From contig PUQB01000203.1 of the NCBI GenBank assembly GCA_003024785.1, positions 62,001-126,000 of the forward strand: DNA of 64,000 nt, read 5' to 3'. The translations under genes and the position numbers were made by a program. Source of the stretch: Selaginella tamariscina (Eukaryota > Streptophyta > Lycopodiopsida > Selaginellales > Selaginellaceae). Position 1 is the first letter of the stretch; each line of letters begins with the position of its first letter. Under the pieces are notes generated by a model. That model saw nothing but the letters and a program-made list of their open reading frames with translations, ran no database searches and was not told the DNA's origin. This document shows, piece by piece, positions 11,926-22,849 of this stretch.

Positions 11926-12080
11926 ACATAGCACTTGCCATGGGTCTTCACCCGTTCATCGCCCTAGTGTGTATGTGATATATATATATATCACAATTAC
12001 GTACCTGAAGACCTGGACCAAAAGCGGCACAATGAAGGGAGTGGAAGGTATTCCACAAGTAGGAGCTGAATGGCCAAAGG
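11925..12080 (-). pseudogene. F-box/kelch-like gene scrap with its short intron
   Basis: 11,925-12,003 matches 18,358-18,450 on the same strand: the start of an exon coding GDETGEDPWQVL on the minus strand at 18.4 kb plus the adjacent intron of about 40 bp with its palindromic (TA)n core. Beyond about 12,005 the similarity stops and an unrelated stretch begins. Confidence 0.5.
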
Positions 12081-12575
12081 TAGCTCTCTCTAAATGGTCG
12101 GTGGCTGGTGTATTCTTATCAATGAAACCCCTCCATTGTCTTTTCTTTACTGCAAATAGGAAATAATTGTAAAACAACTAAGTTAAAACTTGGTGGTGGT
12201 TGTGGCGTGCGTATGTGTGAGTGAGTGAGAGAGAGGGAGAGGGAGGGAGACGTACCTACCATATCACTACCAAAGTCCTCATAGCTGCTCAATAGAAATA
12301 ATATAACAAATAGAAAAAGCCAGGGTGGAGCAGGGTTTTGGGACCGACCGATCGAACCTTTCCCTCTCCCTTTATGCCAACTAGGCAAAGAGCCAATTGG
12401 TGTTTATGAGAGGGCCCCTAGTCATGATGACCCAGGATCTTTTGTCCACATATCCCACATATCCCACAATCTTTACCCAAGTAGTCAACTCACGCTTGAC
12501 TCGCAACCCGCAACCCAGCTCGCAGGCTCGTACTCGCATCACATGTGATCGAGGAGTTAAGGTTGTTACTACTAT

Positions 12576-12701
12576 GCCTTCCTCCAGAAGGTGCAACCAG
12601 AGGCATTTCTACTCATGCCCTTCCTCTAGAAGGTGCAACTAGAGGCATTTCTACTCATGCCCTTCCTCTAGAAAGTGCAGCAAGAGGCGTTTCTACTCAC
12701 G
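12576..12701 (+). repeat. About 42-bp minisatellite, three units
   Basis: Three head-to-tail units start CCTTCCTCCAGAAGGTGCAA or a near variant and end in TTTCTACTCATGC; the third is the most diverged. They lie inside the candidate TRIM element, before the larger minisatellite. The short open frame across them simply follows the repeat. Confidence 0.85.
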
Positions 12702-12800
12702 CTTGTACTCGCACCACATGTGACCGAGGGGTTTAGTTAGGCAAGGACAGGCTATACTCGCACCACATGTGTCTACTCACGCTTAACTCGCAACCCAGCT

Positions 12801-13405
12801 CGCAGGCTGTACTCGCACCACATGTGATCGAGGGGTTAAGGTTGGCGCACTTGTCCAACCCAGCTTGGACCACATGTAATCGAGGGGTTTAGTTAGGCTG
12901 TACTCGCACCACATGTGATCGAGGGGTTAAGGTTGGCGCACTTGTCCAACCCAGCTTGGACCACATGTAATCGAGGGGTTTAGTTAGGCTGTACTCGCAC
13001 CACATGTGATCGAGGGTTAAGGTTGGCGCACTTGTCCAACCCAGCTTGGACCACATGTAATCGAGGGGTTTAGTTTAGATCGAGGGTTAAGGTTGGCGCA
13101 CTTGTCCAACCCAGCTTGGACCACATGTAATCGAGGGTTTAGTTAGGCTGTACTCGCACCACATGTGATCGACGGGGTTAAGGTTGGCGCACTTGTCAAC
13201 CCAGCTTGGACCACATGTAATCGAGGGGTTTAGTTAGATCAGGGGTTAAGGTTGGCGCACTTGTCCAACCCAGCCTTGGACCACATGTAATCGAGGGGTT
13301 TAGTTAGGCTGTACTCGCACCACATGTGATCGAGGGGTTAAGGTTGGCGCACTTGTCCAACCCAGCTTGGACCACATGTAATCGAGGGGTTTAGTTAGGC
13401 AAGGA
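12801..13405 (+). repeat. About 90-bp minisatellite, roughly seven units
   Basis: Units begin near 12,801, 12,897, 12,987, 13,079, 13,146, 13,236 and 13,308. A full unit (about 90 bp) joins a TACTCGCACCACATGTGATC half to a TTGGACCACATGTAATCGAG half; the two halves are themselves similar (both CCACATGTRATCGAG), so it is a dimer. Units at 13,079 and 13,236 lack about 20 bases of the first half. High identity suggests recent expansion inside the TRIM-like element. Confidence 0.9.
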
Positions 13406-13770
13406 CAAGTGCGTCAACCTTAGTGGCGTAAGCTTTACTCAAAGTTCATCCCCTAATGAGAATTGAACTCGAGACTACTCCGATACCAAATGTCACAACT
13501 TTCCCCTCTTCCCCTCATTGCCAACTATGCAAAGGGCCAGTTAATGTTTATAAAAGGGCCCTGGTCACAATGACCTAGGTCCGCTTGGGTCTTTTGTCTA
13601 TATATCCCACATATCCCACAATCTTTACCTAGGTAGTCAACTCACCAGGTTGCCTTACCAAGACTTTTTCTTCACAGGTTAACTGCTGGCGTCTTCCTCA
13701 ATACTGTTTCAAACACAAGCACGGAGAGAGATGTACTCAATGACATCCAAAACAAACTTCTTGTTATTAG

Positions 13771-14190
13771 CTAAACGTGTGGTTTCCTGTTTTCCGTTAA
13801 GGTTGCCCAAGGAAGAGTGTCACACATCTCATAATATATATATATAGTGACGTACCAAGAATTGGAACTTTCGTTGACGCCTTCTTCCTGTTTTAGCTGC
13901 CCGCTGCTCAGGAAAGAGATTAGAATGTGTACGCACATGTAGACGTACCAAGCCTTCCTCTTGCGTGTGCATACAGTGTTTCCGCTGCTTGAAACGCAAC
14001 AGCTCGAAAGTAAATTATCGTTTTTGTCATTGCTTGTGGAGAAAACAAAATGTATAAGTTGCGAAGTGGCTCTCCTACGTAGAACAGACTCACCAGCGTG
14101 GATTGGAGACCGCACAAGTTCGTGAATAAGTATGTTGTCCTCTGTCCAGGTGCAGTTGCTTGAAGATGACACATAAGTGACAACACCCAT
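13771..14190 (-). CDS. Unrecognised reading frame, possibly spliced
   Basis: A 139-codon frame on the minus strand begins MGVVTYVSSSSNCTWTEDN and contains HELVRSPIHAGESVLRRRA. Two GTACGT sites (after KRKAW and after SSNSW) would make plausible splice donors, so the conserved part may be shorter. I do not recognise the protein. It has no obvious domain, signal or membrane segment, and no other copy is in the window. It could be another stray gene fragment like its neighbours. Confidence 0.25.
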   Translation of the reverse strand: MGVVTYVSSSSNCTWTEDNILIHELVRSPIHAGESVLRRRATSQLIHFVFSTSNDKNDNLLSSCCVSSSGNTVCTRKRKAWYVYMCVHILISFLSSGQLKQEEGVNESSNSWYVTIYIYYEMCDTLPWATLTENRKPHV

Positions 14191-14219
14191 TTATATCAAA
14201 TAGGGTTAGGGTTGTTGAA

Positions 14220-14790
14220 GTCGTGTCTTAATCATTATATTTTAATTTTTAATAATAATACTTTAAGAAAATTACGTATTTAACTTATAACATATTTAGA
14301 ATCAATAAATAAAGTTTATAATTGTTAAATGTTAAAATTGTTATAATAATAAATATTAATAAATAAAATATATTTTTAAACAATTATATTATATTGCAAT
14401 ATATATGTTTAATTGATTGCATTTTGAAACTAAATATAATAAAATATAAGTTAATTATAATTTTTTTTGATTTTAAAAAAGAAATATTTTAATTTAATTT
14501 TAAAGTATATAAGTTTTAAAGTGAAGTTTCATGAATATATATGTAAATTTAAAATTTTAAGAGATATATGCATAAATATGATAAATTTTAGGGATATATA
14601 TGAAAATTTCCTTAAATATAAAATTAATATATATATATATATATTTTAAAATTTAAAAACATTATGATTAATTTATATTTATTATATTTAGTTTCAAAAT
14701 GCAATCAATTGAAAATATATATTGTATTATGATATAATTATTTTTTAAAAATATGTTATTTCTTAATATTTATACATTTATATTTATACA
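14220..14790. mobile_element. AT-rich fold-back (MITE-like) element
   Basis: Inverted arms about 220-270 bp apart: TTGATTGCATTTTGAAACTA (about 14,413-14,432) and its reverse complement near 14,690-14,710, with more similarity outward (arm ends near 14,280 and 14,760). The same sequence occurs inside both arms of the giant palindrome (about 18,720-19,300 and 28,080-28,640). It codes for nothing. A fold-back MITE is the simplest reading; terminal repeats with target duplications were not defined. Confidence 0.5.
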
Positions 14791-14799
14791 TTATATACA

Positions 14800-15240
14800 T
14801 TTTTACATATATATATTTATACATTGTATACATTTATATACATTTTTACATATATATATTTATACATTGTATACATTTATAAATTATATACATTTTTTAT
14901 ATTATACATTTATACATTTATAAATTATAAATGCATATAAATTTATAAATTTTTAAATTTTTATATTTAGATTACACACACACACATATATAAAAACACA
15001 GTAAACATTCACATAATGCTGGCTTAATAAATATAATCTCTCCTTGTGTTTCACCTCTCTCCCTAAGTATAACATACCTTAACTGTTGTATTATATTGTG
15101 CAAGTATAACATAATTTCATTGTAATTTCTATTAAAATCATTTGCACATATACATACACATGTTTTAGCATATAATATAGCATATGGCATTTTTATATAT
15201 TTATATAAATATCTGATTTGTAAAATATATGTAGCATAAT
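14800..15240. other. AT-rich DNA with short TATACATTTA-type repeats
   Basis: Tandem-like ATACATTTATAC units at 14,770-14,930 and low-complexity sequence after them. No gene or RNA is supported. Confidence 0.5.
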
Positions 15241-15270
15241 GTGTGTTAAATAATATATTAAATACATATA

Positions 15271-15462
15271 TTGTTTAGAAGGCATGAATCTAGTGTATAC
15301 AGAATATTTAATGTAAGAAAATTATTATTTATGTATGGAGAAACTTTAATTTCCATTGACTGCCTGATGCCTCATTGTGAATCACTTGCAACTCAACATG
15401 AAGATCATATGGTAAGAATAAGTATTTGTATACATACAGATGTCTGTGCGTGTGTCTGTTAA
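15271..15462 (+). pseudogene. Short unrecognised exon-like fragment, with a rearranged copy at 33.3 kb
   Basis: A 63-codon frame includes CLMPHCESLATQHEDHMVRI followed by GTAAGAATA, a good splice donor. The stretch around 15,365-15,455 appears again at about 33,293-33,378, inverted. The upstream flank (15,240-15,275) reappears near 33,240-33,285 in direct orientation. Both places lie next to an STPG-exon copy, so the fragment travelled with it. Family unknown. Confidence 0.3.
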
Positions 15463-15714
15463 GATCTATGCAGTATGTACATATATACACACATACCCAC
15501 GCAATACATTAAGGAGTTTACCTTAATCGGATCGTGTGGGTATTTCCATCTCCAGTGTGAATACTCTTTCTCACACTATGTACATATGTGATGTATGTAG
15601 GTAATGACCTTTTAGTTACATTAGCTTGTAGTTGAGTTTCCTAAGCGATAACGTTCATATATAATATATTAAGCTCCTCTGTTAAGTAAACATTTAATAA
15701 TGTTTTAATTAAGG

Positions 15715-16300
15715 AAAACTTACATTTATACCCCTAAAATTTATCATATTTACATATATACCTTTAGAAGTTTTATATTTACATATATACTCTTATCAAA
15801 ATTTTAAATTTACATATATACCCTTTGAAAAACTTTAATCATAATATTTTTAAATTTTAAAATAACAATATTTATCAAAAATATATTTTTATATATGTTT
15901 ATGATTTTAATTTGAGATATTATGAATTAACTAATTTTAATTAAAATTTATATTTACATATGTACCCTTGAAACTTAATTCAAAACTTCATAAATTTCAA
16001 AATTAAAAATTAAAAAATATTTTTAAAAAATCAATAAAAATTATAATTAATTTATTTTATAATATTTAGGTCATATTAAACATATATATCACAATATAAT
16101 ATAATTATTCTAAAAAATATTTCATTTTTTAACATTTAACACTTAATAAACTTCAATTATTTCATTAGCAATATATTATAAATCAAAAAAATATTTTTAA
16201 CTAATATTGTTATTTTAAAAGCGTATATTTTTATATATGTTTATGATTGAAAATTTTCAAGGGTACATATGTAAATATGAGGGGTATAAATGTAATTTTC
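15715..16300. repeat. AT-rich repeat with recurring TTACATATATACCC units
   Basis: Several TTTACATATATACC units face inverted versions near 16,255-16,300 (GGGTACATATGTAAAT). The same family is seen at 19,385-19,460 and 27,900-27,975 in the palindrome arms. It looks like the ends of a non-coding fold-back element. No gene is present. Confidence 0.45.
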
Positions 16301-16440
16301 TTTTGAATTAAATGATCGTCACTTAATGAAATATTTTCTAAACTTTATCTTAAATAAAACTGCATTATTTGTTAAACAACTAGAAAAATTTATGCATATT
16401 ATTAATGCCCCTTGTGCACTTTGTAAAGGAACAGAAATTG

Positions 16441-16720
16441 CTTATGACCTACTAAAATGCTATCTAAATTCACGCATGTGTTGACATCTAATCTCCTGTC
16501 CAAATGTATTATTCTGGGGAGGAAAATAAGTTCCTGGTCCGGGACTGTTGCAAAACTCTCCGTAGACTGTTCTTGGAGGCCGAACTGTCCGAGAAGGAGG
16601 GCGGCTTGTTGGTCTTTGTTGTATAAAAGTATGTACCCGGCCCTGGAACATCGGTTTCATTCTTTGTTTTACGTTTTGAAGTTACTGTGAATGCCGGACC
16701 CCTGCTCCCGCTTGGTATAT
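16441..16720 (-). pseudogene. STPG-gene terminal-exon fragment 2
   Basis: The minus strand encodes phrases such as YGEFCNSPGPGTYFPPQNN and, upstream, VPGPGTYF, matching the terminal exon of the STPG gene at 33.5-33.8 kb but missing an internal piece of about 110 bp, so two PG motifs are fused. Sequence on both sides (for example TTATGACCTACTAAAATGC at 16,442) matches that around 33,383, so this is a DNA-level duplication of the locus end and not a retrocopy. Confidence 0.75.
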
Positions 16721-16724
16721 CCTA

Positions 16725-17400
16725 ATGATTACGGTGTGTGTAAAGCTGTATATATGTGTACATCTGTATGTTCACACATATACATTGCAGTACATTAAGG
16801 AACTTGGTCTAGTTTATCTGAACCAAACAGTGTGGCTATCTTCATCGAGCACCAGTGACTTGGCACAGCATCTAGGAACACTCCTAGTAAACAAGGTAAA
16901 TCATTGTTTTGAATGGTTAAGTAAGTCTTCACACACACTTACATGCTTCTTCTGGCGCATGAATGTTTCTGCAGCTAGAGATGCCTACAACATGGAGCGT
17001 TCCTGGTTACAAGGACCAGGAACGAGGTACATTATTCTTTCCTCTTCACACACACACACACACCAGAGGTGGTGTATGCTCTCTCTCTCTCTCTCACACA
17101 CACGATCTATATGCGTATGATCTTTCTTAGGTGATTGTGGAGGTCCGATGGCACTTCAGTTTGAGTTTGAGGATTGGTAAGAGGAAATCAGGAATCAACT
17201 TTCTGAACTTAGGAGTTGCATATTTGAATGCAAGTGGATCAGCAAATAGAATATTCCGTCAGTTGTATCCATCAGCGCATGAGAATGCAATGCAGTTTGA
17301 AGGCAGTGATAAGTTCAAGTTCTTCGTAGACTCAGAGATACCCGGTAGCCGATATCTGATTACAAAAACCTATGGAGCAGTTTCTTCCTCAAACTCTTGA
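16725..17400 (+). CDS. Unrecognised spliced gene (3' part?)
   Basis: Exon-like segments can be read between GT-AG sites: one with IKELGLVYLNQTVWLSSSS and AQHLGTLLVNK ending at a donor near 16,895, a short one (about 16,975-17,026) LEMPTTWSVPGYKDQE, one starting near 17,132 with GDCGGPMALQFEFED, and a last one containing NRIFRQLYPSAHENAMQFEG and DSEIPGSRYLITKTYG, ending at 17,400. The frame agreement across junctions is good, which supports a real gene. I do not recognise the family, and no 5' exon with a convincing start is seen. Confidence 0.4.
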
Positions 17401-17589
17401 CGTTATGTTGCTTTATATTTATCTTGTGTACACACACATATATATATAGAACGTCGAAGAGAAGATTCTGATTTCTCTGTCAGTGAAACTCGGGCACAAA
17501 GATAAAAAGGTTTGGCTCAGTCTGCTCAATCCCTGTAAGTGGGATGGAAGCCCACGTACCAGCAGACACCACGATAGAGTCGTGCGCGA

Positions 17590-18612
17590 TTAAAGTCTCG
17601 TCCTTCCAGCAGAAACGTGGTCGATATATGCAAGGCCATCGTTCAACTTCTTACTTGACAGAAACTTGCACGTCTTGTCTCTGTCATTAAGCATTTGTAA
17701 TTCCAGGGTGTCCTCCTCACGTTTGTAATACACCACAACAACTTTGCCTGCGTTAGTGTGTCTGTGTGTTAAGACTTGCCTGAGCAAACAACGAGCCAAG
17801 GATAGAGAAAATACTCAAAGTCGACCAGCCAGCCAGCAGAACACTCTCTGTAGTAGCAGCCACTGGTATCGAACACGTCGGTTGAAAACAAGTTGGCAAT
17901 GTAGGGATCACCAGATGCGGCAAAGAAGTAAAGCGTAGAGCCGCAAAGAGCAGCGGACTTGCTACTCAACGGATGGTATCCACTCACGAAGTCACCACCT
18001 AGTCGCAAACGCTGCTACTCCATCTGTCCGTCTTTGAGTGGAACACCCTAATCACAGGATTTTCTATGCCACCATCTTCACCCTTGACAAACACAATAAT
18101 GCCAGAAGAGTCCTGGAGAATCCCTGTCCCCGAGTATAATATCTCATGGCCATGTCTCCAGGCACATCATGAGGCAAGAAGGTCAGGTCATCTTGAAAGA
18201 GAGGGTTGCTCATCGCAACAATTCGCGTGCAGGATGGAAAGTGCTCGCAAGCGACCAATCCAGAATCAGATCCCATAATGTACGTGTTCGTAGCAAGCTG
18301 GGAAGACCATGCTTGGTCCGCCATGCTGTAGATTGACAGCATGCCTTCTTCTTCATACGTTGTCACGTTGTCACGTAGCACTTGCCATGGGTCTTCACCT
18401 GTTTCATCGCCCTAGTGTGTGTGATATATATATATATCACAATTACGGACCTGCACGCCCCATTCCAGGTCTCTCCTTTGCATTTGAATCTTGTTTACAT
18501 TATCATCGTTCGCCAGATTTGAAGTTTCTTCCGCATTCTGAACTCCGGCTGTATTCCTATTGTTGGTCGGATTCTCTGCATCATTTGGCCCAAGATGTAA
18601 TGACAGCAACAC
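17590..18612 (-). pseudogene. F-box/kelch-like gene, longer partial copy (fragment 2)
   Basis: On the minus strand, an exon with QNAEETSNLANDDNVNK is followed by a roughly 42-bp intron, then GDETGEDPWQVLRDN and IMGSDSGLVACEHFPSC, a frameshift near 18,100, SAALCGSTLYFFAASGDPYI, WLVDFEYFLYPWLVVCS, a 32-bp GC-AG intron, and KVVVVYYKREEDTLELQM. It stops before the C-terminal piece seen in fragment 1. Alternating strands and GSTLYFF suggest a kelch or F-box-associated repeat domain; no F-box was seen. The left edge of the giant palindrome falls inside this gene, near 18,515. Stops and shifts make it a pseudogene. Confidence 0.45.
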
Positions 18613-18639
18613 AATGACAATGTAACCAAAATTTAAAAC

Positions 18640-21480
18640 ATGGGAGAGACTCCAAATTTGACAATGTAATCAAAATTTAAAATGTGGAGGAGTTAAGTTT
18701 ATTATATTTACATATGTCATTGTATTTTAATTTTTAAATAATAATACTTTAATAAAAATATGTATTTAATTTATAACATATTTAAAATAAAATAAAATAA
18801 AGTTATAATTGTTAAATGTTAAAAATATCATAATAATAATATTAATAAATGACATATATTTTTAAACAATAACATTATATTGCAATATATATGTTTAATT
18901 GATTGCATTTTGAAACTAAAGATAATAAAATATGAGTTAATTATAAAAAAAATTCTTAACTTAAAAGAAGAAAATATTTTAATTTAATTTTAAAGTGTAT
19001 AAAGTTTTAAATTGAAGTTTCATGAATATATATGTAAATTTGAAATTTTAAGGGATAAATATAATAAATTTTTGGGAAAATTTTCTCAAATATAGAATTA
19101 AGATATATATATATTTTAAAAATTAAAAAATTATAATTTATATTTATTATATTTAGTTTTAAAATGCAATCAATTATTATTGTAATATAATATAACTATT
19201 TTTTAAAATATGTTATTTCTTAGTATTTGCTATTATGATATTTTAACATTTAACAATTAATAAACTTTATTTTTCTATTTTAAATATGTTATAAATTAAA
19301 TATATCATTTTATTAAGTATTTATTATTTAAAATTTAAAAGACAAGCATTAAAGTTTTTCAAAATGTATATGATTAGAACTTTCATAAGGGTATACATAT
19401 AAATTTAATTTTTTATGTAAATATGATAAATTTTAGGGGTATATATAAAATTTTCTTAAAAGAAATAAGTTTTTGTTAAATATTTCTTTCACAAGTAAAA
19501 TGTTTTAATTGGAAACCAATAATTTAAAATTTATTTTAATTTATTTATTGGACGATTTAATTTTTAAATAATGAATACAAAGTTTATATTAAACTTCAAA
19601 AAATTTCAACATATGTTGTTAACATTTTCATAATTAACATATTTAATATTAAAATATTTATTTTTTTAATATAAATAATGTTTTTCTTAAACTAGATGGA
19701 GGTGATCAATTTGTAACTTATAAAAAATACAAATTAAATGAATTAATCTTTTATACAACGTTGTTACACCTCATATTAAAATAAAGCATATCTTAATTAG
19801 AGTTGAAATAGTTACATACTTAATTTTAATAAATTCATAAAAGAGATTAATCTTAATTAAGATAATGCAAGGTTATAAAAAAGAAAACTAAAAAAAATTA
19901 TTATTTGTACTTTCTTTTATTATATTTTAATCAATTATTTAATTCAACGACATAATAAAAAATAAAATCTTTCTGTTTATTTATATTAAATCAAAAGTAA
20001 ATCAAAAGTCAACCAAACACAATATTATATTTATAAATACAATGTATCTTCATATTGTATATCATTCATAAGAAAGTATTTGCAAAATGTTTTTTATAAA
20101 AAAATATGATTTGAAACCTTTTTAAAAATTATATTAAGAATATAATTTATGAAGTAGTTGGTCTTTTTTAGAAGTTTACTTTTTATAAAATCTTTTAAAT
20201 GAATTTTGATATAATTAGATTAAAGAATTTTTACAAGATATAAAAATAAATTATGAATGTATAATATAAAAATTATTTTATAAATGATATTATATAATGC
20301 ATACCAAATGCTTTTTAAATTCACTTGTTTTTATATTTTATATTTTTTTCCTTAGTTAATTCGATATGTTTAATAAATAAGTCAAAATATATTTAAATAG
20401 CTAGTCTCCAAGTAACATATGTTATTATTAATTTACAAAAAAAAAAAAAAACACTCATTTATTTCATGTATTATATATGGTTATAGATTTGTAAAAACAA
20501 ATAAAAGTGATTAAATAATCTCTAACACTAATCAATAAGAGAATACAATAATAAAGAAATTATATAAATTAACATTGTTTAAATAATATCTTTATTAAAT
20601 ATATGCGTTTAGGTAAGTGTGGTTTGTTTTGTTTGTTTATTAGGATTTTTCATACGTATTTTAATGTAATAGAGAGTAAAAACTCCATAAAATTTTTAAA
20701 AAAAATTAATATACAAAATACATATATTATATACGAGACACTTGCAAAACAGCCCCCCCACATGTATAAGAAATAAAAAGAAAATTTGTATTTATTTTAA
20801 TTTCCTTATCTACATTTTTTTCTTAACTTTTTCCTTTTTTTTAATTGTTATTTAATTAACATACACTAAAGACCCATTCACAAATGCATTTAAATAAAAA
20901 AATATATATGCTAATTTAGAAATGTATTAACCCTAAGAATCATATATTTTAATTTTCTAATTTTTAATAAAGATTTAAGTTTTTTTTTAAAAGAAAATTA
21001 TCTTATTAAGTTTTTCCCACGTCACATAACACTCGGCATCTTAAATCCGTAAATAAAATACTGTTGTGTTACCTATATATTTCTCCCGCTTATATAAATT
21101 CAAATAACATAATTCCATCTCCGAACTAATCGAAATAAATTTTGAAAGGTTAATCTTTAATTAAAAATTGATCTCTCTTCACTTAAGAATTGCATTAAAA
21201 AAAATATTTTATAAGAAAATAATTATTTTATTCCTACTACATACCGATCATTGTCGTTTTGCACTTAATTATATTGTGCTTTTGCTACATTGTTTTATAA
21301 CATAACTTCAAGAACCCTAACCTAGATCTCATGTTAAAACAAAGTATATTTTAATTAAATTCCTTACATACTTAATTTTAACAAATGCATTAACCTTAAT
21401 TAAGATTAATACAAAGACATATCCTTATGTGTACAGACATAAGATATATACAAAAACATTAAATTAAATATTGACATAAT
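18640..21480. other. AT-rich outer part of the left palindrome arm
   Basis: No gene is supported. It contains one copy of the AT-rich fold-back repeat (about 18,720-19,460) and long A/T runs. The mirror region is 25,880-28,700. Confidence 0.6.
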
Positions 21481-21728
21481 TCTTTAAAGTAACACGGTTT
21501 CAAATCCCTGCCGTTTGCGCAAAACTGCATCTAACGGCCAGAGTTTTCTCAGTTCATCGCATTCTTTCTCGACCGTGCAGAAGAACATGAGCATCCGAAG
21601 ATCAGCTGCCCCCGCTGCCCGATCCAATCTCAGGTACGCCGCGCTCGCTCCCGCATTCGATTCCCTCATACATCGACCTCCGCCGCTCCTCGGGCCGCCG
21701 CAGATCGGCCCAGGGTTTGTGATCCAAG

Positions 21729-22815
21729 ATGGAGCAGCAGGGCGCCCAGGTCGCCGGGAAATGTAGGTCAGTCGGTGAGTGCGGCATTCTCCCCACGGGA
21801 CTCACATTGGCCTGTCAGCGGCAGTGGGCTCAGGTTTCTTTTTCATCCTCCTGGATTCGGATTACTTGATTCTTGTTTTCATTGGTTTTGCAGTGAGGAT
21901 GAGCGGTTCAGCTATGGATACTCGAGTGTGTGCGGCAAGCGGATTTCGATGGAGGACTTTTACGATACCAGGATTTCTAAAGTTGATGGCAAGGTCGTGG
22001 GTCTGTTTAGCGTCTTTGATTTTCAATGGCCTTTTTGCATGACCGTTTGAAATTGCATTATCTTTTTTTTTTTTCTTTTGAAAATTTTGAACGTGAGAAT
22101 GCATTTTTGCACGACTTTTGGTTCTGTTTTTCCGCATACTTATTTTTTTAATTACCTCTTCAACGTGTGGATATTTTTAATTTTCTTTTTCTGTCGCGTT
22201 TTCTAGCACGACATGTTCTTTGTTTGTCTCCGTACCTGGGGATATTATCTGCATGATTTGAAGGCATTTCTTTCTATGTTCTGCATGTATTGACATAGTT
22301 TATTAATCTGGGTTTTCTACTGTTTTGTAGGGCACGGAGGCTCTCACGCTGCGGAGTACGTGAAGCACATCCGAAGTTTGCCACCGATACCAAGCTGGCT
22401 ATAGGTGAGAGTCTCTGCTTTGTCTTACCTGGCGCAGGGCTTTATGATTTTGTTTGGTCTCGTGTACCCGCAGAGGAAGCGTACAAACAGACCGACGCCG
22501 AACTACGGGCCGTGTGAGGGAAGAGACGACGGATCAACAGCGTCAACAGCTGTTCTGGTCGGGGATCGGTTTCTGGTCGCCAACTTGGGAGACTCGAGGG
22601 CTGTCCTGTGCAAGTCTAGGGAAGGTTTGGATGTAGTAGCATTGCACCTTCTTACCTGAGCAGCGATTTGTTTTTTTTTCTTTCTGGTGCAGCTGTTCCT
22701 CTCATGCGACCGACCATAAGCCTGATCGGTGGCGAAGAATCGAAGACGCTGGTGGCTATGTCATTTACTTGAGTGAGTGGTTGGTTGGTGTTGATCCTGA
22801 TATTTTAAGTTATAC
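21729..22815 (+). pseudogene. PP2C-type protein phosphatase, truncated, left arm
   Basis: It resembles the plant PP2C group that includes Arabidopsis At4g31750. The first exon starts [14 protein letters not shown]. The second (from about 21,895) has [20 protein letters not shown] and VVGLFSVFD; the third continues GHGGSHAAEYVK, so the metal-binding RxSxED and DGHGG motifs are present. Later pieces give [46 protein letters not shown] and RRIEDAGGYVIYLSEWLVG. Lesions: a deletion with frame change after EYVK, an extra base before the GSTAST exon segment, four extra bases (CGAC) before DHKPDRW, and no sequence past LVGVDPD, so about the last 40% of the family domain, with further metal-binding Asp residues, is missing. 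The promoter region lies within the arm. Confidence 0.85.
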
Positions 22816-22849
22816 TGCAATTATACTGAAATCGTACTCCAGTTTAAGG

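Larger units (their letters stand above)
12352..13640 (-). mobile_element. Candidate TRIM (miniature LTR retrotransposon)
   Basis: Imperfect direct repeats of about 135 bp lie at 12,352-12,493 and 13,500-13,650; both hold the TATCCCACATATCCCACAAT segment. Read on the minus strand, the right repeat ends in TTGTGACA and is followed within three bases by TGGTATCGGAGT, close to the TGGTATCAGAGC primer-binding site that pairs with initiator tRNA-Met in many plant retrotransposons. The interior codes for nothing recognisable and is filled by two minisatellites. This is the layout of a TRIM element. Target-site duplications and a clean polypurine tract were not found. Confidence 0.45.

Noticed and set aside
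12576..13405. Regular repeats that might be a CRISPR array
   Set aside because: Units are contiguous tandem repeats without unique spacers, inside eukaryotic plant DNA.
13440..13500. Possible tRNA gene or SINE because of TGGTATCGGAG and a GAGTTCAATTC box-B-like stretch
   Set aside because: No cloverleaf can be formed; the position next to an LTR-like repeat fits a primer-binding site better.
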